Positions 47,171 through 58,455 of a DNA stretch of 64,000 nt are shown here, piece by piece. Position numbers and translations under genes: made by a program. This DNA comes from Adiantum capillus-veneris (Eukaryota; Streptophyta; Polypodiopsida; Polypodiales; Pteridaceae). The stretch is from the NCBI GenBank assembly GCA_014529385.2, contig CM043959.1:708358-772357 (forward strand), in the 5' to 3' direction. Under the pieces are notes generated by a model. That model made no database searches. It was not told the DNA's origin and was given only the letters and a program-made list of their open reading frames with translations. Positions within the stretch are counted from its first letter, which is position 1. Every line of letters begins with the position of its first letter.

Positions 47171-48365
47171 GTGAAGGACACTAAGTACTAAGTAATTAAG
47201 GGCAATGTTTGAAGAGGGAGAAAAAAGTTCCATGTTAACGTGTGATTTTTTGCAAAATTACCTATATGATGCCCTTATACTTCATCATCAAGGGAAAATT
47301 CACTAATAATGTCTTCCCGATGAGTGTAAATAGTGTATATACTATCAGAAAATCATAAAAAATAGTCCTTTTTGGGTATTTTTCATCATTGTTGTTGAAA
47401 AGGAGACTTAAAAATGGAGAAATCCAACAAAAAACAATAAAGCTGTGTTTTTCAAGGGATTTTCTTAATTATTGGATTTTTACTTTACTTTTTTAGAGAA
47501 TTTTGCTATTTTCTTGGATTTATTCAAATAAATAGGTCAAAATTAATAATAAATAGCAAGAAAGCTCAGATGGAAAAATTGAAGACACGATGGTGATCAG
47601 AAGGACAAGGCAGACAAGCACAAAAAATTCCAATGAAATTAGAAGACGGAAGCGGGAAGCTTAAATTAGGCGACCGGGCCTACTTTTGCAAAATTCTTGC
47701 AGAATGAGCTGCAGGAATCCGATCAGGGAAATTTTTGAGTCTAACATAGATTTCACGGCCTAGTAGGACTAACGAGGGAATCTGGGAAAATTTGGTTCGG
47801 GAAGTCCAAGTATAGATATCCAGGGTAGGCTAGAACCACCTCATTTCCACTTGGAGCCTTTGCAGAGAGAGTTTTCGGCCTCTTTCGCGCGACATTTCTG
47901 GAGCCCACAGTTGACCTTTTTCAGCGCCGTCTCACAGGAGACATGAGGGGTAAGTTCTTTACTTGATAATGATCCATTTTGTAGTTGCTGATAGCTAGTC
48001 TAAAGCCTTAAAAAAACCCTAGAAACCGAGCAGTGCACGAAGGCCTACGACCTAAAACGGTCCATAGCGTCCTGTCAGCATAAGAGAACCTTTGTAAACC
48101 ATCAGATGACCATTCGGCTGGGGTCAAGGGGGTCCCCAGTAGAAAAGTTAGGGTTTTTGGCAAATGCCAGAATTCCGACCTGACTCCACAGATGGCTTGC
48201 TAATGAGGTTCATATACAATGTATATAATTGGGTTGTTGAAATCCATCAAGCAAATAGATACTCTATCCTGGATCTTGTTCTAAAGTTTAAGCTCTCTCT
48301 AGTCAAGACTAAAGTAAGCTAACCATCACACGAGTGACGTAGATCTCCCTACTTAAGGTCTTGTG
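47171..48365. other. Non-coding, possible 3' end of the older element and leader of another
   Basis: A purine run AAGAGGGAGAAAAAAG near 47212-47228 could be a polypurine tract, with a TG start a few bases on, but no matching LTR is found in the window. The rest shows no gene. Confidence 0.35.
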
Positions 48366-48383
48366 TCCCCGACAGCGGCGCCA
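48366..48383 (-). promoter_or_regulatory. Primer-binding site, tRNA-Asp-like
   Basis: The minus strand reads TGGCGCCGCTGTCGGGGA. It is close to the tRNA-Asp primer site of plant gypsy elements, with two differences by my recollection of that site. It lies two bases from a TG that would begin an LTR (48386). Confidence 0.6.
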
Positions 48384-48385
48384 AT

Positions 48386-49306
48386 GTTTTAGGGCAAAAC
48401 TATTCCCCTGTTCATACTCACGAGCACGACACAGACAACATACTTATCATCCGATGACACGACTAACCCGTAGGTGCACGTAGGCAATCTCGTTAGCTTG
48501 TCAGGCTGAGACCAATCTACACATACGCACTTTCAATCACTAACCCTGGTAGAATGCAACCCACTCTATCTCTAAATGCTCACAACACCGTTTACACGTC
48601 CAATGAACTCAGAATCGCATCAAACTTACTAGGCATCATCCTCTCACTAGGACATACTTACCTATAAGTCTAATCTCACCAGATTTGAACCCTAGCTATC
48701 TTGAATACTATCGTGATAGACCAACATGTCATAATCCAAAAGTGGGAGAAACTTAAGTTTATCAGTATCTATGTGTAGCTAATCTCTTTCTCATTCCATG
48801 AAGCACTTGATTATTGAAAACAGACACCGTTTGTGCTACTTACAAGCAAAACAAGCTCGAGGAAGAATTGATCGCGATCAACTCAAAATGGCGAATGCGT
48901 GGTGTGGGCACGTAGCTCTCGGAGAGACTAGCGCGATGGTGTGGTCGCGTCGTGAATCCGGTGAGGGAGAAGCGTGTAGCGAAGAGGATAAGACACACTC
49001 ACTCTCTCTCTCTCTCCCTCTCAGACTCGTACGACACAGGATTAATCTTCAAAAAAATGTTGTGCAAAAAATGGTTCTAAGGTGACTTTTATACTTTAGT
49101 CACCTTAGCTCAAAAATGTACATGGGGTTCTCTTGCTCATGATTACAAAGTGGGAATAAATCTGAGTCCTGACTAACTGACTAATATTTACATAATCCAG
49201 ACGAATGGATCAAAATGATAAGACATCTTTGACATAAAAAATGGAATTTGATATGCTTTACAAGATGGCTCATTACAACAGTTGGACCAATGGGGCTCCA
49301 ACAACA
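48386..49306 (-). mobile_element. Candidate LTR of a minus-strand element
   Basis: It begins TGTTTTAGGGC next to the primer site and may end at an AACA (49303 or 49306), about 0.92 kb. No second copy exists here, so the outer end is a guess. The ORF 48798-49085 inside it has no recognised motif. Confidence 0.4.
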
Positions 49307-51460
49307 CCGCTCCTCAAAGTCGGCGGCAAATACTAACTACACAACACTAGTAGCAAATTTCAGGTATGGTTTATGACTGCAATTAAGATAAACATCAATT
49401 AAAAATACTTTCATAATTCTCAATATGATGTGCTATTTGACACGGTGGTTTAGCTGGATGTTCGACAAGATGTTTGACAAGGTCGATTCTCTTTTGCCAT
49501 GATAGATGTATGTTGGTAGCAACATTTGTTGGCTATAAACACAAAAATACCTATATGAAGCAAGGCTTCAATTTTAGGCATCTCGCATCGAGGCTTCCAA
49601 GAGGGGAGAATTCATAATCGGGCATGAGTGAGAGTGTCAGTACTATGCAAGCCAAGACGGCATGCATGGTACATACAATAGCTCTCACTTTATTTGCATA
49701 CATGGCTATGAGCCAGAGTCCATCACAGCCAACAAAATCAGCCTAAAATTTGCTCTCAAAATAATATTTTTCTTCAAAATTTATGGACAACTAGCCTTAT
49801 CAGGGTGAATAGGTTAGACAATTTCAAGTTTTGCTTGTTTTTCCATGTTTCAACCTTTATTTTGGAAAAGATTGTTTCTTGTGCAGAGAAATGTGCTTTT
49901 ACACAATTCACAAGAAGCAAGGCTTCTAACCCGTGCCCAAGTATTTTCCGAAGATTGGAGATCAAGGGCGGGTTTTGGAAACTGGGATATAAGCTCAAAT
50001 TTTACCTAGGATAACGTTCAATTGTGATGTATCCAAGCCACTCCAAATTGTGCATGGAAATTATTGTTTTGGCTTTTTTTATTGAGACCATCATTCTAGC
50101 CAAGGGCTTACTAGTTTATTTCTCTACTTTGTATGCATGATGGCATATCAGGATGGTGGAATCCATTCCACCTCATCATTGTTTACGCTTCCGCAATAAT
50201 ACCAGCTACTTTGTCAAGAACATAATAAGCTATTGGATTCTAGACGGAGTTGTCACATCACAAGAGAATCAAAAATAGAATCTTTAAAAATATGAGGAAT
50301 CTCATGGCGTGCTATATATCAATAGAAAGAGCTTGAAGAGTAGATTATAACTGTCAAATCTACGCCAAGTTTAGAGTTGATTTGCAAAAAATTTACCGCA
50401 CGCCTATTTTGGACATGAGAGAGGAAGTCAAACTCCTTATAAGGTCCCTTTGTGAGTAGTGGACAATTTCAACTTCCCAAGTTGAGCTCAATTACTATTG
50501 CCTATTAGCTAAGCAGTTTCCTTGCAAATTCTAACCAAGGGGTTTGACAATGTAGATATTAACCAAGGGGTTTGGATTACAAAGGAAACATGAGGGTTAC
50601 ATGTGCAATACTACTTGAATTTCACTAATTTTTTATTAGTGTTTCTAGGCCTTTGCATGCGGGAAATTTGGGCAGGTACATTTGATTATGGGTAAGTGAA
50701 AAATATATTCATTCTCCAGGTACGCATTTGATTCGGTTTTATGTCTTTTTTGAAAATGTTTTTGTTTACTCTTCCAACTAGGATGCATAAACTTCTATGT
50801 TTTCATCCATTTTTCTCTTTAAGAGACATGACAAGGTCATGGAGGAGCAAATATGTAGGGATTTCTTTGGCACATGTTGTCACATGGGATACAACATGGT
50901 CTAGGAACTCAAGGAGTTTGGTTTAGCCAATGTGGAGCAAAGTTAATGAGGGTCCCCCTCTCACTCCCATCGTGGAATCTTTGTAGTTACCTCCACACAC
51001 AAGTACATCTCGAACTTGAAGGATGTTCTTTTCTACACATCCTTAGTTGAGACATGTTCCACATGTGGAGAATATGAGTCTTTAAGACTGACACTGGCAC
51101 TTGTTATTTCAATTATGTGTCACAAAAAGTCCCTAAGTGCTGGTCAAATCCGTTTTATAGACCATTTTCAACACGTCATATCATCAGTGGCCAGAAATGG
51201 ATACTTAGAACAGTTAGTTAAGGTTACAATTGTTGCTAAACAACATTCATGGATGGTTCTTAAGGCATATAACAAGGCTATGTGTTGTTAATGAAAATGT
51301 TACATTGTTTGTATCTAGAAGTGATTTATGTTTCACCTTCTAGTATGGTTCAAATATATTAACAAGGCTTGCAAATGATTGCAGTAAAAGTATTTAGTTT
51401 CTTTTCAAAATTATTTACACTCCTTTTTTATGTGTGCTATGAGCATCATATTTGCCATAA
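49307..51460. other. Non-coding stretch, no gene recognised
   Basis: Short ORFs (for example 50741-50926 and 51016-51291) show no family motif. No LTR or inverted repeat is noted. Confidence 0.35.
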
Positions 51461-51464
51461 GTAT

Positions 51465-51645
51465 TGGCCAGTAATGGCACGCCTAGGGTAAGACCAGGCG
51501 ACAAACCAGGTCCAGGATAGTCGTGGATATACAGGTTCGAATCCATTTTTGCTAAATGCATGCACACTAGGTATTATGGTCCCTAATGTTTAGCAAAGGC
51601 CGAATTGGGGTGGCATGCACATTCATGACATATATCTAACAATCA
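51465..51645 (+). mobile_element. tRNA-like SINE candidate
   Basis: The sequence TGGCACGCCTAGGG (from 51475) resembles a Pol III A-box. GGTTCGAATCC at 51534-51544 is a perfect B-box. The spacing of about 50 bp is in the range for SINEs. A tRNA cloverleaf does not form well by eye, so a SINE is likelier than a tRNA gene. The 3' limit is unknown. Confidence 0.5.
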
Positions 51646-52170
51646 CCCATAGAGGTCATGGCTCGCTTTGAGTGTTTGTGGATATTTCAAGAAAACCAAG
51701 ATGGTTATTCATAACATTGTTGTTTCCTCAGCAATGTCCTAAGACAATGTAATCCCTATTTACAAGTTCTTTTGGAAGACTGTCTGTAAATGGCAGGAAA
51801 AATACCTCAATACTGTAATTTATCCAAAGAGGATAGGCAAATCACAAGTGTAATCTTGTGCTAAAGGATATGCGAAGCGCGTACGTTAGCACCAAGAAAT
51901 CCAATTACAAAGCATGTATTTCTCTAGTTGGAGTTTGCTAAACACAAGGTCAAGCATGTTTGCGACTAGGTTTAGTCTCTTCATATGTAAGTTAGATTCT
52001 CAACCTTGAATACTAGTTATAGTGGGGTTGTTTACTAATGTGATAAGATCACAAGTCAAGTTACTGAGATGAATTACGTGAGCCAGTTACTTTCATGAAA
52101 GGGACACTCTTTTGGGTACATCTTAGTCGTGATAACTTGTTTAGCATAAAGTAAATTCTAAATGGAGTCT
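51646..52170. other. Unassigned spacer
   Basis: Nothing recognised. Confidence 0.3.
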
Positions 52171-52400
52171 ACCCGCTAGGATGGATATGGACCGTTTCCA
52201 GAAGATGGTTGCAAAGGGACAACAATGTGGAGAATCAAGATGTTATTTTTGGTTTCATTGAACCTCTTGTTGAACCGTGCTTCAATTAAACGAACAGCTG
52301 GATCCATGAAGGATGCCACTGTGGAAAACATTAGTGTTCTTATGAAGATATAACCACTTTTGTTATCAAGGACAAAAACGCTTCTCCAAGGGGGGAGTAA
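52171..52400 (+). pseudogene. 3' end of a plus-strand gypsy pol, with polypurine tract
   Basis: The plus strand before 52400 reads TTFVIKDKNASPRGGVM, the typical last residues of plant gypsy polyproteins that overlap the polypurine tract (AAGGGGGGAGTAA, 52388-52400). No intact domain is visible upstream. Confidence 0.5.
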
Positions 52401-52649
52401 TGTCATGCCAAGGGCAACAACCCTTGAGGTCAAGGACCGAGCCAAGAGCCGACTTCCAGTCCGGGGAAGGCATCCTAGGGCCAGTTGGTATAAAGGGAGA
52501 TTGAACGGAGGATTTAGACATGGCAGTCCCAGGGCTTTACAAAATTGCCACAGTCATTGCCTTCTATGCTCTTTGAATCTCCCTCAAGTAGGTCACTCTT
52601 TGAAAATCTTCTCGTCTTTGGAATAGGCTTAAGTGGGATCTTGGCATCA
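52401..52649 (+). repeat. Candidate short LTR following the polypurine tract
   Basis: It starts TGTCATGCCAAGG and may end CTTGGCATCA at 52649. The two ends form a near-perfect inverted pair. Only one copy is present, so the end is tentative. Confidence 0.4.
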
Positions 52650-53162
52650 CTTCCTTTTTGTGAATTTTAGTTGAAGGCTTCTTTACTGGATTTTAACTCT
52701 CTTTTAGTTTGGTTTTCCTCATGAGGTGGCTCCTCTTGATTGATTTTAGCCTTAGGAGCCTTCCTAACACTTAGCTTGGTCTTTGCCATTAATTAAGTTT
52801 ACTCCCTTCAACATATAAGCAAGAAGCATCTCTTGTAAAAGAATACTTGACTTTCATAATCATCTTAGAAGGTGGACACCATCCAAGTTTAATGTGTGTG
52901 CATAAATTAGGTTGGCCAAAGGGTTTTCCTTGTACACAAAAATAGTGCACAGAGAGCCACCCACCTAACCTAGTTTCATGCAAGACCGACACCAAGCGAA
53001 AAACATTTCTTTGTATAGAGGGTGTACCTTGTGCTTGAAAATAGCGTAATCAAAGAGCCATTTGACTAAGACAAATTTACGCAAGAGCAACACAATACAA
53101 AAAAAAAAATTTGTTTAATAGAGGATTGTTTTGCGCAATCAATCATCATGGTATAATTCCTT
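52650..53162. other. Unassigned spacer
   Basis: Two similar stretches around 52900-53000 and 53025-53100 (TTGTACACAAAAATAG.. GAGAGCCACC / TTGTGCTTGAAAATAG.. GAGCCATTTG) suggest an old tandem duplication. No gene is seen. Confidence 0.4.
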
Positions 53163-54060
53163 TCATGTGGTGTCAACATTAGGTCTAAACCACCCTTTGA
53201 ACTTTTCTTGCATGAGAACAACTCCTATAGCCATATCCAATGGATCATCAAACACATGAAATGGTAGAGTCCAATCTGGAGGTTGTAATACTGGAGCCAC
53301 TAATAATATCTTCTTTATTATCTGAAATGCCTTCTCTTGAGGTTCAAACCAAACAAGTGCCACATTCTTGTTTTTTAAATGAGTAAGAGAAATACACACA
53401 TTGGCCAAATATCTGGTGTACCTGACATGCCATCTCACCTGCCCCACAAACCTGCTTAATTCCTTCACATTTATTGTAACTTCAACTACTTTGATAACCT
53501 CAATTTTCTTATCATCAGTAGACATCCCTTCATTGGAAACAACATGTCCTAATAGAACTCCACGTTTGATAGCCATAACACTCTTATATGGGTTGAGTGA
53601 CATCTTGAACATCTTATATCTTACAAAACACAACTTCAGATGCTGCAAGTGTGAATCCTTCTGACCAAAAACTAAAAAATTATCCACACCCTCATAAAAT
53701 TATGTAAGGTTCAAATGTTTTTTATAAGGCTATAAATATAAATGATGGTCCATTCTTGAGTCTAAAGCTCATGGAGTATAGGGAAAAGCTCCCTATGTAG
53801 TAATAAAGGTTGTTCTATGTTGATATTCTTTAGCTACCTTTACTTGATTGTACCTAGAAAAACCATCCAAAAAACTATACAAAGTTTATTCCTAATACTG
53901 CATCCAATATTGCATCACGAAATGGAATTGGGAATGGATCAATGATGGTGTTGCATATAGCTTCCTGTAATGAACACACACTCTCAATTTGCCATTCTTC
54001 TTGGGTACCACAATAATAAGGGATAATCATGTCATCTCATTGATTGATATAGATAAACCC
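53163..54060 (-). pseudogene. Reverse transcriptase/RNase H of a decayed minus-strand gypsy
   Basis: Pieces in order on the minus strand: PKKNGKLRVC and PFPIPFRDAILDAV (about 54000-53900), LDGFSRYNQVKVAKEYQHRT (about 53860-53800), the active-site region VDNFLVFGQ (53690; the second Asp appears as Asn), LGHVVSNEGMSTDDKKIEVI, RFVGQVRWHVRYTRYLANV, and PVLQPPDWTLPFHVFDDPLD at the RNase H start. Several stops and frameshifts separate the blocks. Confidence 0.8.
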
Positions 54061-54461
54061 TACAACCAAAAACTTATGAATTTCTTCCTTGACCCATTGT
54101 CCAAAATTTTGATTTATTTTATATCTTTGCTGCACAATCAAAACTACATCCTCCTTGAGATTTTTCATTTTGATGCAGATCAAGATCAATACCTTGTATT
54201 TCAAAATAATTCCATGCAAAAACTTCCTTGTACTCCATCAACAACTAGAATAGATCAGCCAAGGATTGTCCTTCCACATGAATGCTCACCTTTACCATCT
54301 TTGGACTCTCATCAATTCCCAAATTGATCTCCTTCAACTCATCTTTCTTAACTCTATTTGAACCTTCAAACCTTTTTTAATATATCTTTTCTTCCATATC
54401 CCTTGCTTCCTTATCTTCCCACTCTAAGGCTTGAACTAGAGCCTCTATTTTGATCCATTAG

Positions 54462-55300
54462 CTATCTCAACTTTGCTCCTTGTATTCCTTGAACAAGAAC
54501 TAGATCAGAACTTAGATAGATTAATTCATCTTCCTTATGCAATATTCCTTCTACATCAACTTCAAATACACATACAATTGTTGGGTTTGCCTTTAAAAAT
54601 TCTTTGTCATCATCATCTTGAACCTCCTCTGACAAATTAATGGTTTGTGCATACAATGGCATTTCTTTATAAGTAATATTCTTCCTACCAAGCATAGGTA
54701 TAGCTACCACCTGTTTCCCTTTTGTCAATTTCTCCTGTAGCTTTAGACCTAATAACAACTATCACGCCAACCTCTTTGCTATCACAACAGTGGGTGAAAC
54801 CTCATTGGCCCACTCATCCCTATGTTTCTTCTCATGCTTCTCCTGATTTGGTTCATACTCATATATATGTTTTTGTTGCTGAGTGATATTAATCAATATT
54901 ATATTTTCTTGCTCATGTTGTTGTTGTTGTTGTTGTTGTGGTTTTACTTGTTGGTCATCTTGATTGTACTATACCACCTTACTCTTTCTTCTCTATGATT
55001 CACCCATAATACACAATTTAAACCTACCCAATGGTCTATTGGTCCATAACACACATATGTCATCACTTCTGGTGGTTTTCTTTGTTTATTATCTTGATTC
55101 CCCCAAGGTGGTCTTGGTGGTCTGGGTGGACTTTGAAATGGTGTTCTTCCTCAAAATGGACCTACTTGATTGGCTTCCGCATCAAGTTTTCCCCTATCTG
55201 CATTGGGATTTGGCCTACCCCTATTATTAGGATAATACTAGCACTGAGCATTAGTATGACCATCTCTTTCAGCTTCTGGTCTTGGCCATGCCAAGCCTCT
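54462..55300 (-). pseudogene. Protease-region linker and gag knuckle remnants of the minus-strand gypsy
   Basis: 54462-54758 encodes an acidic linker (EEVQDDDDKEFLKANPTIVC). Near 55070-55020 the minus strand reads VCYGPIDHWVGLNC, a CCHC knuckle that has lost its second Cys. A (GTT)n run at 54918-54940 gives a Gln-rich stretch on the minus strand. Confidence 0.55.
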
Positions 55301-55439
55301 TTTCAACCCTAGCTGTAATGACAACTAGATTGTCAATTCCACCTACTATATTACCAATACTTGCCACAACACTTTTTAAAACTTTTTCTTAAACCCTCAA
55401 GAAATAACCTACCAGCATCTCATCTATGGGTCTTTTATT

Positions 55440-55800
55440 TTTGTGCAATCCGTCAACCAAAATCCTAAATTTTTGAGCATAATATTCAACTAACATGTTT
55501 TCCTATTTGATATCCTCGATTTTCTTCAAGACATTTGTAGGGGTCTTTTCTTTTCTAAATCTTTGTAGTAAGAATGCCACTCTAAGTGCAACATATGCTG
55601 GGTAATGGGAAATACCATATTGGCTAAAGCAACTCATTGATTTTCCTTCCAATATTGTTGCAAATTGTTTAAACTTAATGGGATCAAGATGCATATCTTG
55701 GTATCCACTTGCTTGCTTGAATTGAGCCACATGACAAATCAGCATCTCCTTTAGAATTTCCTCTGAATTTTGTTGCCTTTACCTTTGGTTTGGGAGGTTT
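55440..55800 (-). pseudogene. Gag core remnant of the minus-strand gypsy
   Basis: The 80-residue frame at 55503-55745 (LDPIKFKQFATILEGKSMSC, YVALRVAFLLQRFRKEKTPT) lies upstream of the knuckle remnant in the expected order for gag. The motif match is weak, so position is the main evidence. Confidence 0.45.
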
Positions 55801-58455
55801 TTGGGCCGTTGGGATAGTCTAAGGTACTCTCCTAGGTCTTTTCCTGGTAGATACCTATAGTGGGTCAAATTCAAGCCTTCTTCTACTTCTTACAGGTCCT
55901 CATGTCAATAGAAAAGCTCCAATTTTTTTCCTTGTGTGCCTTCCATCTGCTACTCCTACACTCTCTAATCCTTGGTCTAATTGTTGCTCCTCAAGGATTG
56001 GTTCTTCCACAATGTCATTTGTGCCTTGTTAATAATTAAACAGATCTATATTGCTTGTCTTTGATTGAGACCTAGGGTAATATACCTTGGATACTCTCCT
56101 TGCCTACTCTAACATGCATAATCTCTCATCAAACGCAACAAACAAAGCAAGATCTCCAAATGTGTTCAGGTTCAACACCACATGATAAACTCAAAGAATA
56201 GAATATTAGACATGCTACATAATCTTAGAACTTTAGATTGAACATGAAGATACACGTAATATTTAGATAGAGTAAAGGAGTAGAAGACATAGACTTACAA
56301 AAGAGAGTTGATTCATCAAGAAAAAACTACATACTCTTCCTCATGAATTCCCAAAGCACATTCTTACACCGAGTCTTACCATAGCTCGAGCGAGATCTAG
56401 CGAGCAAACAAAAACTTGAGCAAATGAACAAATGGTTATGGCTTATGTGGTATTATATGTTTTTCTCAATGTTTGTTTGGCCACAGACTTATGCATTGTT
56501 CTATAGAAACCATGCTAAACATTACAAATCAAATCATTGTGTGTCTTGTATGCTCTAGGACATTTTAACCTACAACACAAACTAGAAATAACACTTTTGT
56601 AAAAAAAACACAACTAAGTTGCTTCCAATATAAAGCAAACAAAAAATCATAACATAGAAAAGATTTCTAAATACTGATGAGTAAGTGGATACCAAGGCTC
56701 TGCACCCATTGAGTACTTCTTCTAGACTGCATCTATCAACGTTTGATCTTTCTCATGAAGACTCCTTACATAGGCTTCATGATCTATTGCACATATATGG
56801 GAACAATTTATAAGCTCATTCCTAAGGTGAGTGACAACTTGAATAAGTGTGTTCATGATAATCCAACATAGGCATCAATACACCCAAAAAAGTCAAAAAC
56901 ACAAGAGACATTTGAAAGCTCTAACAGTATAGATATAGAGAGAGTGTTTTCTCACAAAATTCCTCCTTGTAAAGTACTAAGCAAGGTTATGTGTGACACT
57001 TAGGCAGGATCAATGTATATCTCTGTTACTGGAGAATCTATATCTACTAGTGGCTAACCAAGACACTATTTTATGACTACTATCCTTTTAAAGAAAACAT
57101 TTTTTTGGTGTTTCAAGGACATGCCTTTTCAAAATCTTTACCTCAAACTCTTTGTGAATATCAACTCATATTGGGTCCCATGAAGAAAGAACATCTGTTG
57201 AAAAATCACATAAATGAAAACAATAACCAAGTGAAAAAGATCGTCTAGCATCCATGATGACAAGGAAGATTACCAAGAAATTAACGTTACATGTCACCAT
57301 AGTTTCCTCCTTCTCGTAAGTTCACTCTGGAACAATATATGCTTATTTTTCTTGCATATAGCTATCGTTTGCAAAAGCAGCTTTCTAGATCAAACCTCTC
57401 ACTCTAACATGGGGGATCAATCAACCGAAAGAAGTAGGGGCCAATCTAAAAGGCAGCTAAACATATGAGTGGATTGTGGAATATCCCCCCCATAATACAT
57501 GTAGACCATTTGCTCATCTCCTATCTCTATCTCTGTTGTCACCTCATCCCTATCCACATAAGGGACTATTTGTGAGCATGCCTCTTGCGAAGCAAGAGAT
57601 TCATTGACCTCATATATGGGTCTTTACTTTGCATCTCGTCCTCTTGCCTCTTTAAAATATCTCTAATATATATGATAGGGATTGCACTAACTTGATCACT
57701 ACTCTCCATCATACTTGAAGATCTTGAAATAGGAGATTTGCCTCTCTAAGCCCTTCTTCACATGGAGATGAATTGGCAGAGGACAACATCACAACCAGAC
57801 TAACATTGAAATTCATATACTCTTTTTTAAAACTTATTGGAAAAGATAGAAAAACTTGATTGTATAGATATGTAGTTCAATCAACCCAATTTTCATTCAT
57901 AGAGTAAAAACTATAAAAAGAAAAGGCTAAACTTTCACAAATAACTTTTCCAAGACTTCAAATTTGATGTTGGGTAAGGATTCTCATTGGAATCGCGAAC
58001 AATGTTAGCAAACATTGCAAAACAAGAACAAACTGAGATTTTGGACATATAAATGTAAAAGCACCTCTCTATTGCTACTATCTTTTGTTTGTTAAGCCCT
58101 CAACCATGTTCCTAACAAACAAAGTAAAACTTGGCACTTTCTTCAAAGAGCACTATAAATGTTGACAACGATTCATTTCAAGATCACATCGTGTTTATTT
58201 TCATTTCCATATATTTCATCATTATTTTATCTCTTTATGCTCTTTGTAAGTCACTGTGCCATTGTAAATAACGGCCAGCAACACACATCCACTTAAATTT
58301 TATTTTGATAAATGAAAATAAGCAATGATGCATGTACAAAAGACACATGATGCTAAAAAAGCTTGATATAACTTTGCAAGAGCTTTCTCTCTATCAAGGT
58401 TCTAATGAACTGATTGGTTCAAAATGACGTTGTTAATTTGAAGGAAAACTTTTTG
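55801..58455. other. Non-coding stretch, probably leader/LTR of the decayed gypsy plus spacer
   Basis: The left part (to about 56100) is Arg/Pro-rich on the minus strand and may be the gag N-terminus. Beyond that no ORF, primer site or LTR pair is recognised. Confidence 0.3.

Noticed and set aside
51016-51291. 91-residue ORF with CSTCGEYESL
   Set aside because: A single Cys pair and no neighbouring domain; no family match by eye.
51475-51548. Functional tRNA gene
   Set aside because: The B-box is good but acceptor and anticodon stems do not pair by eye; SINE preferred.
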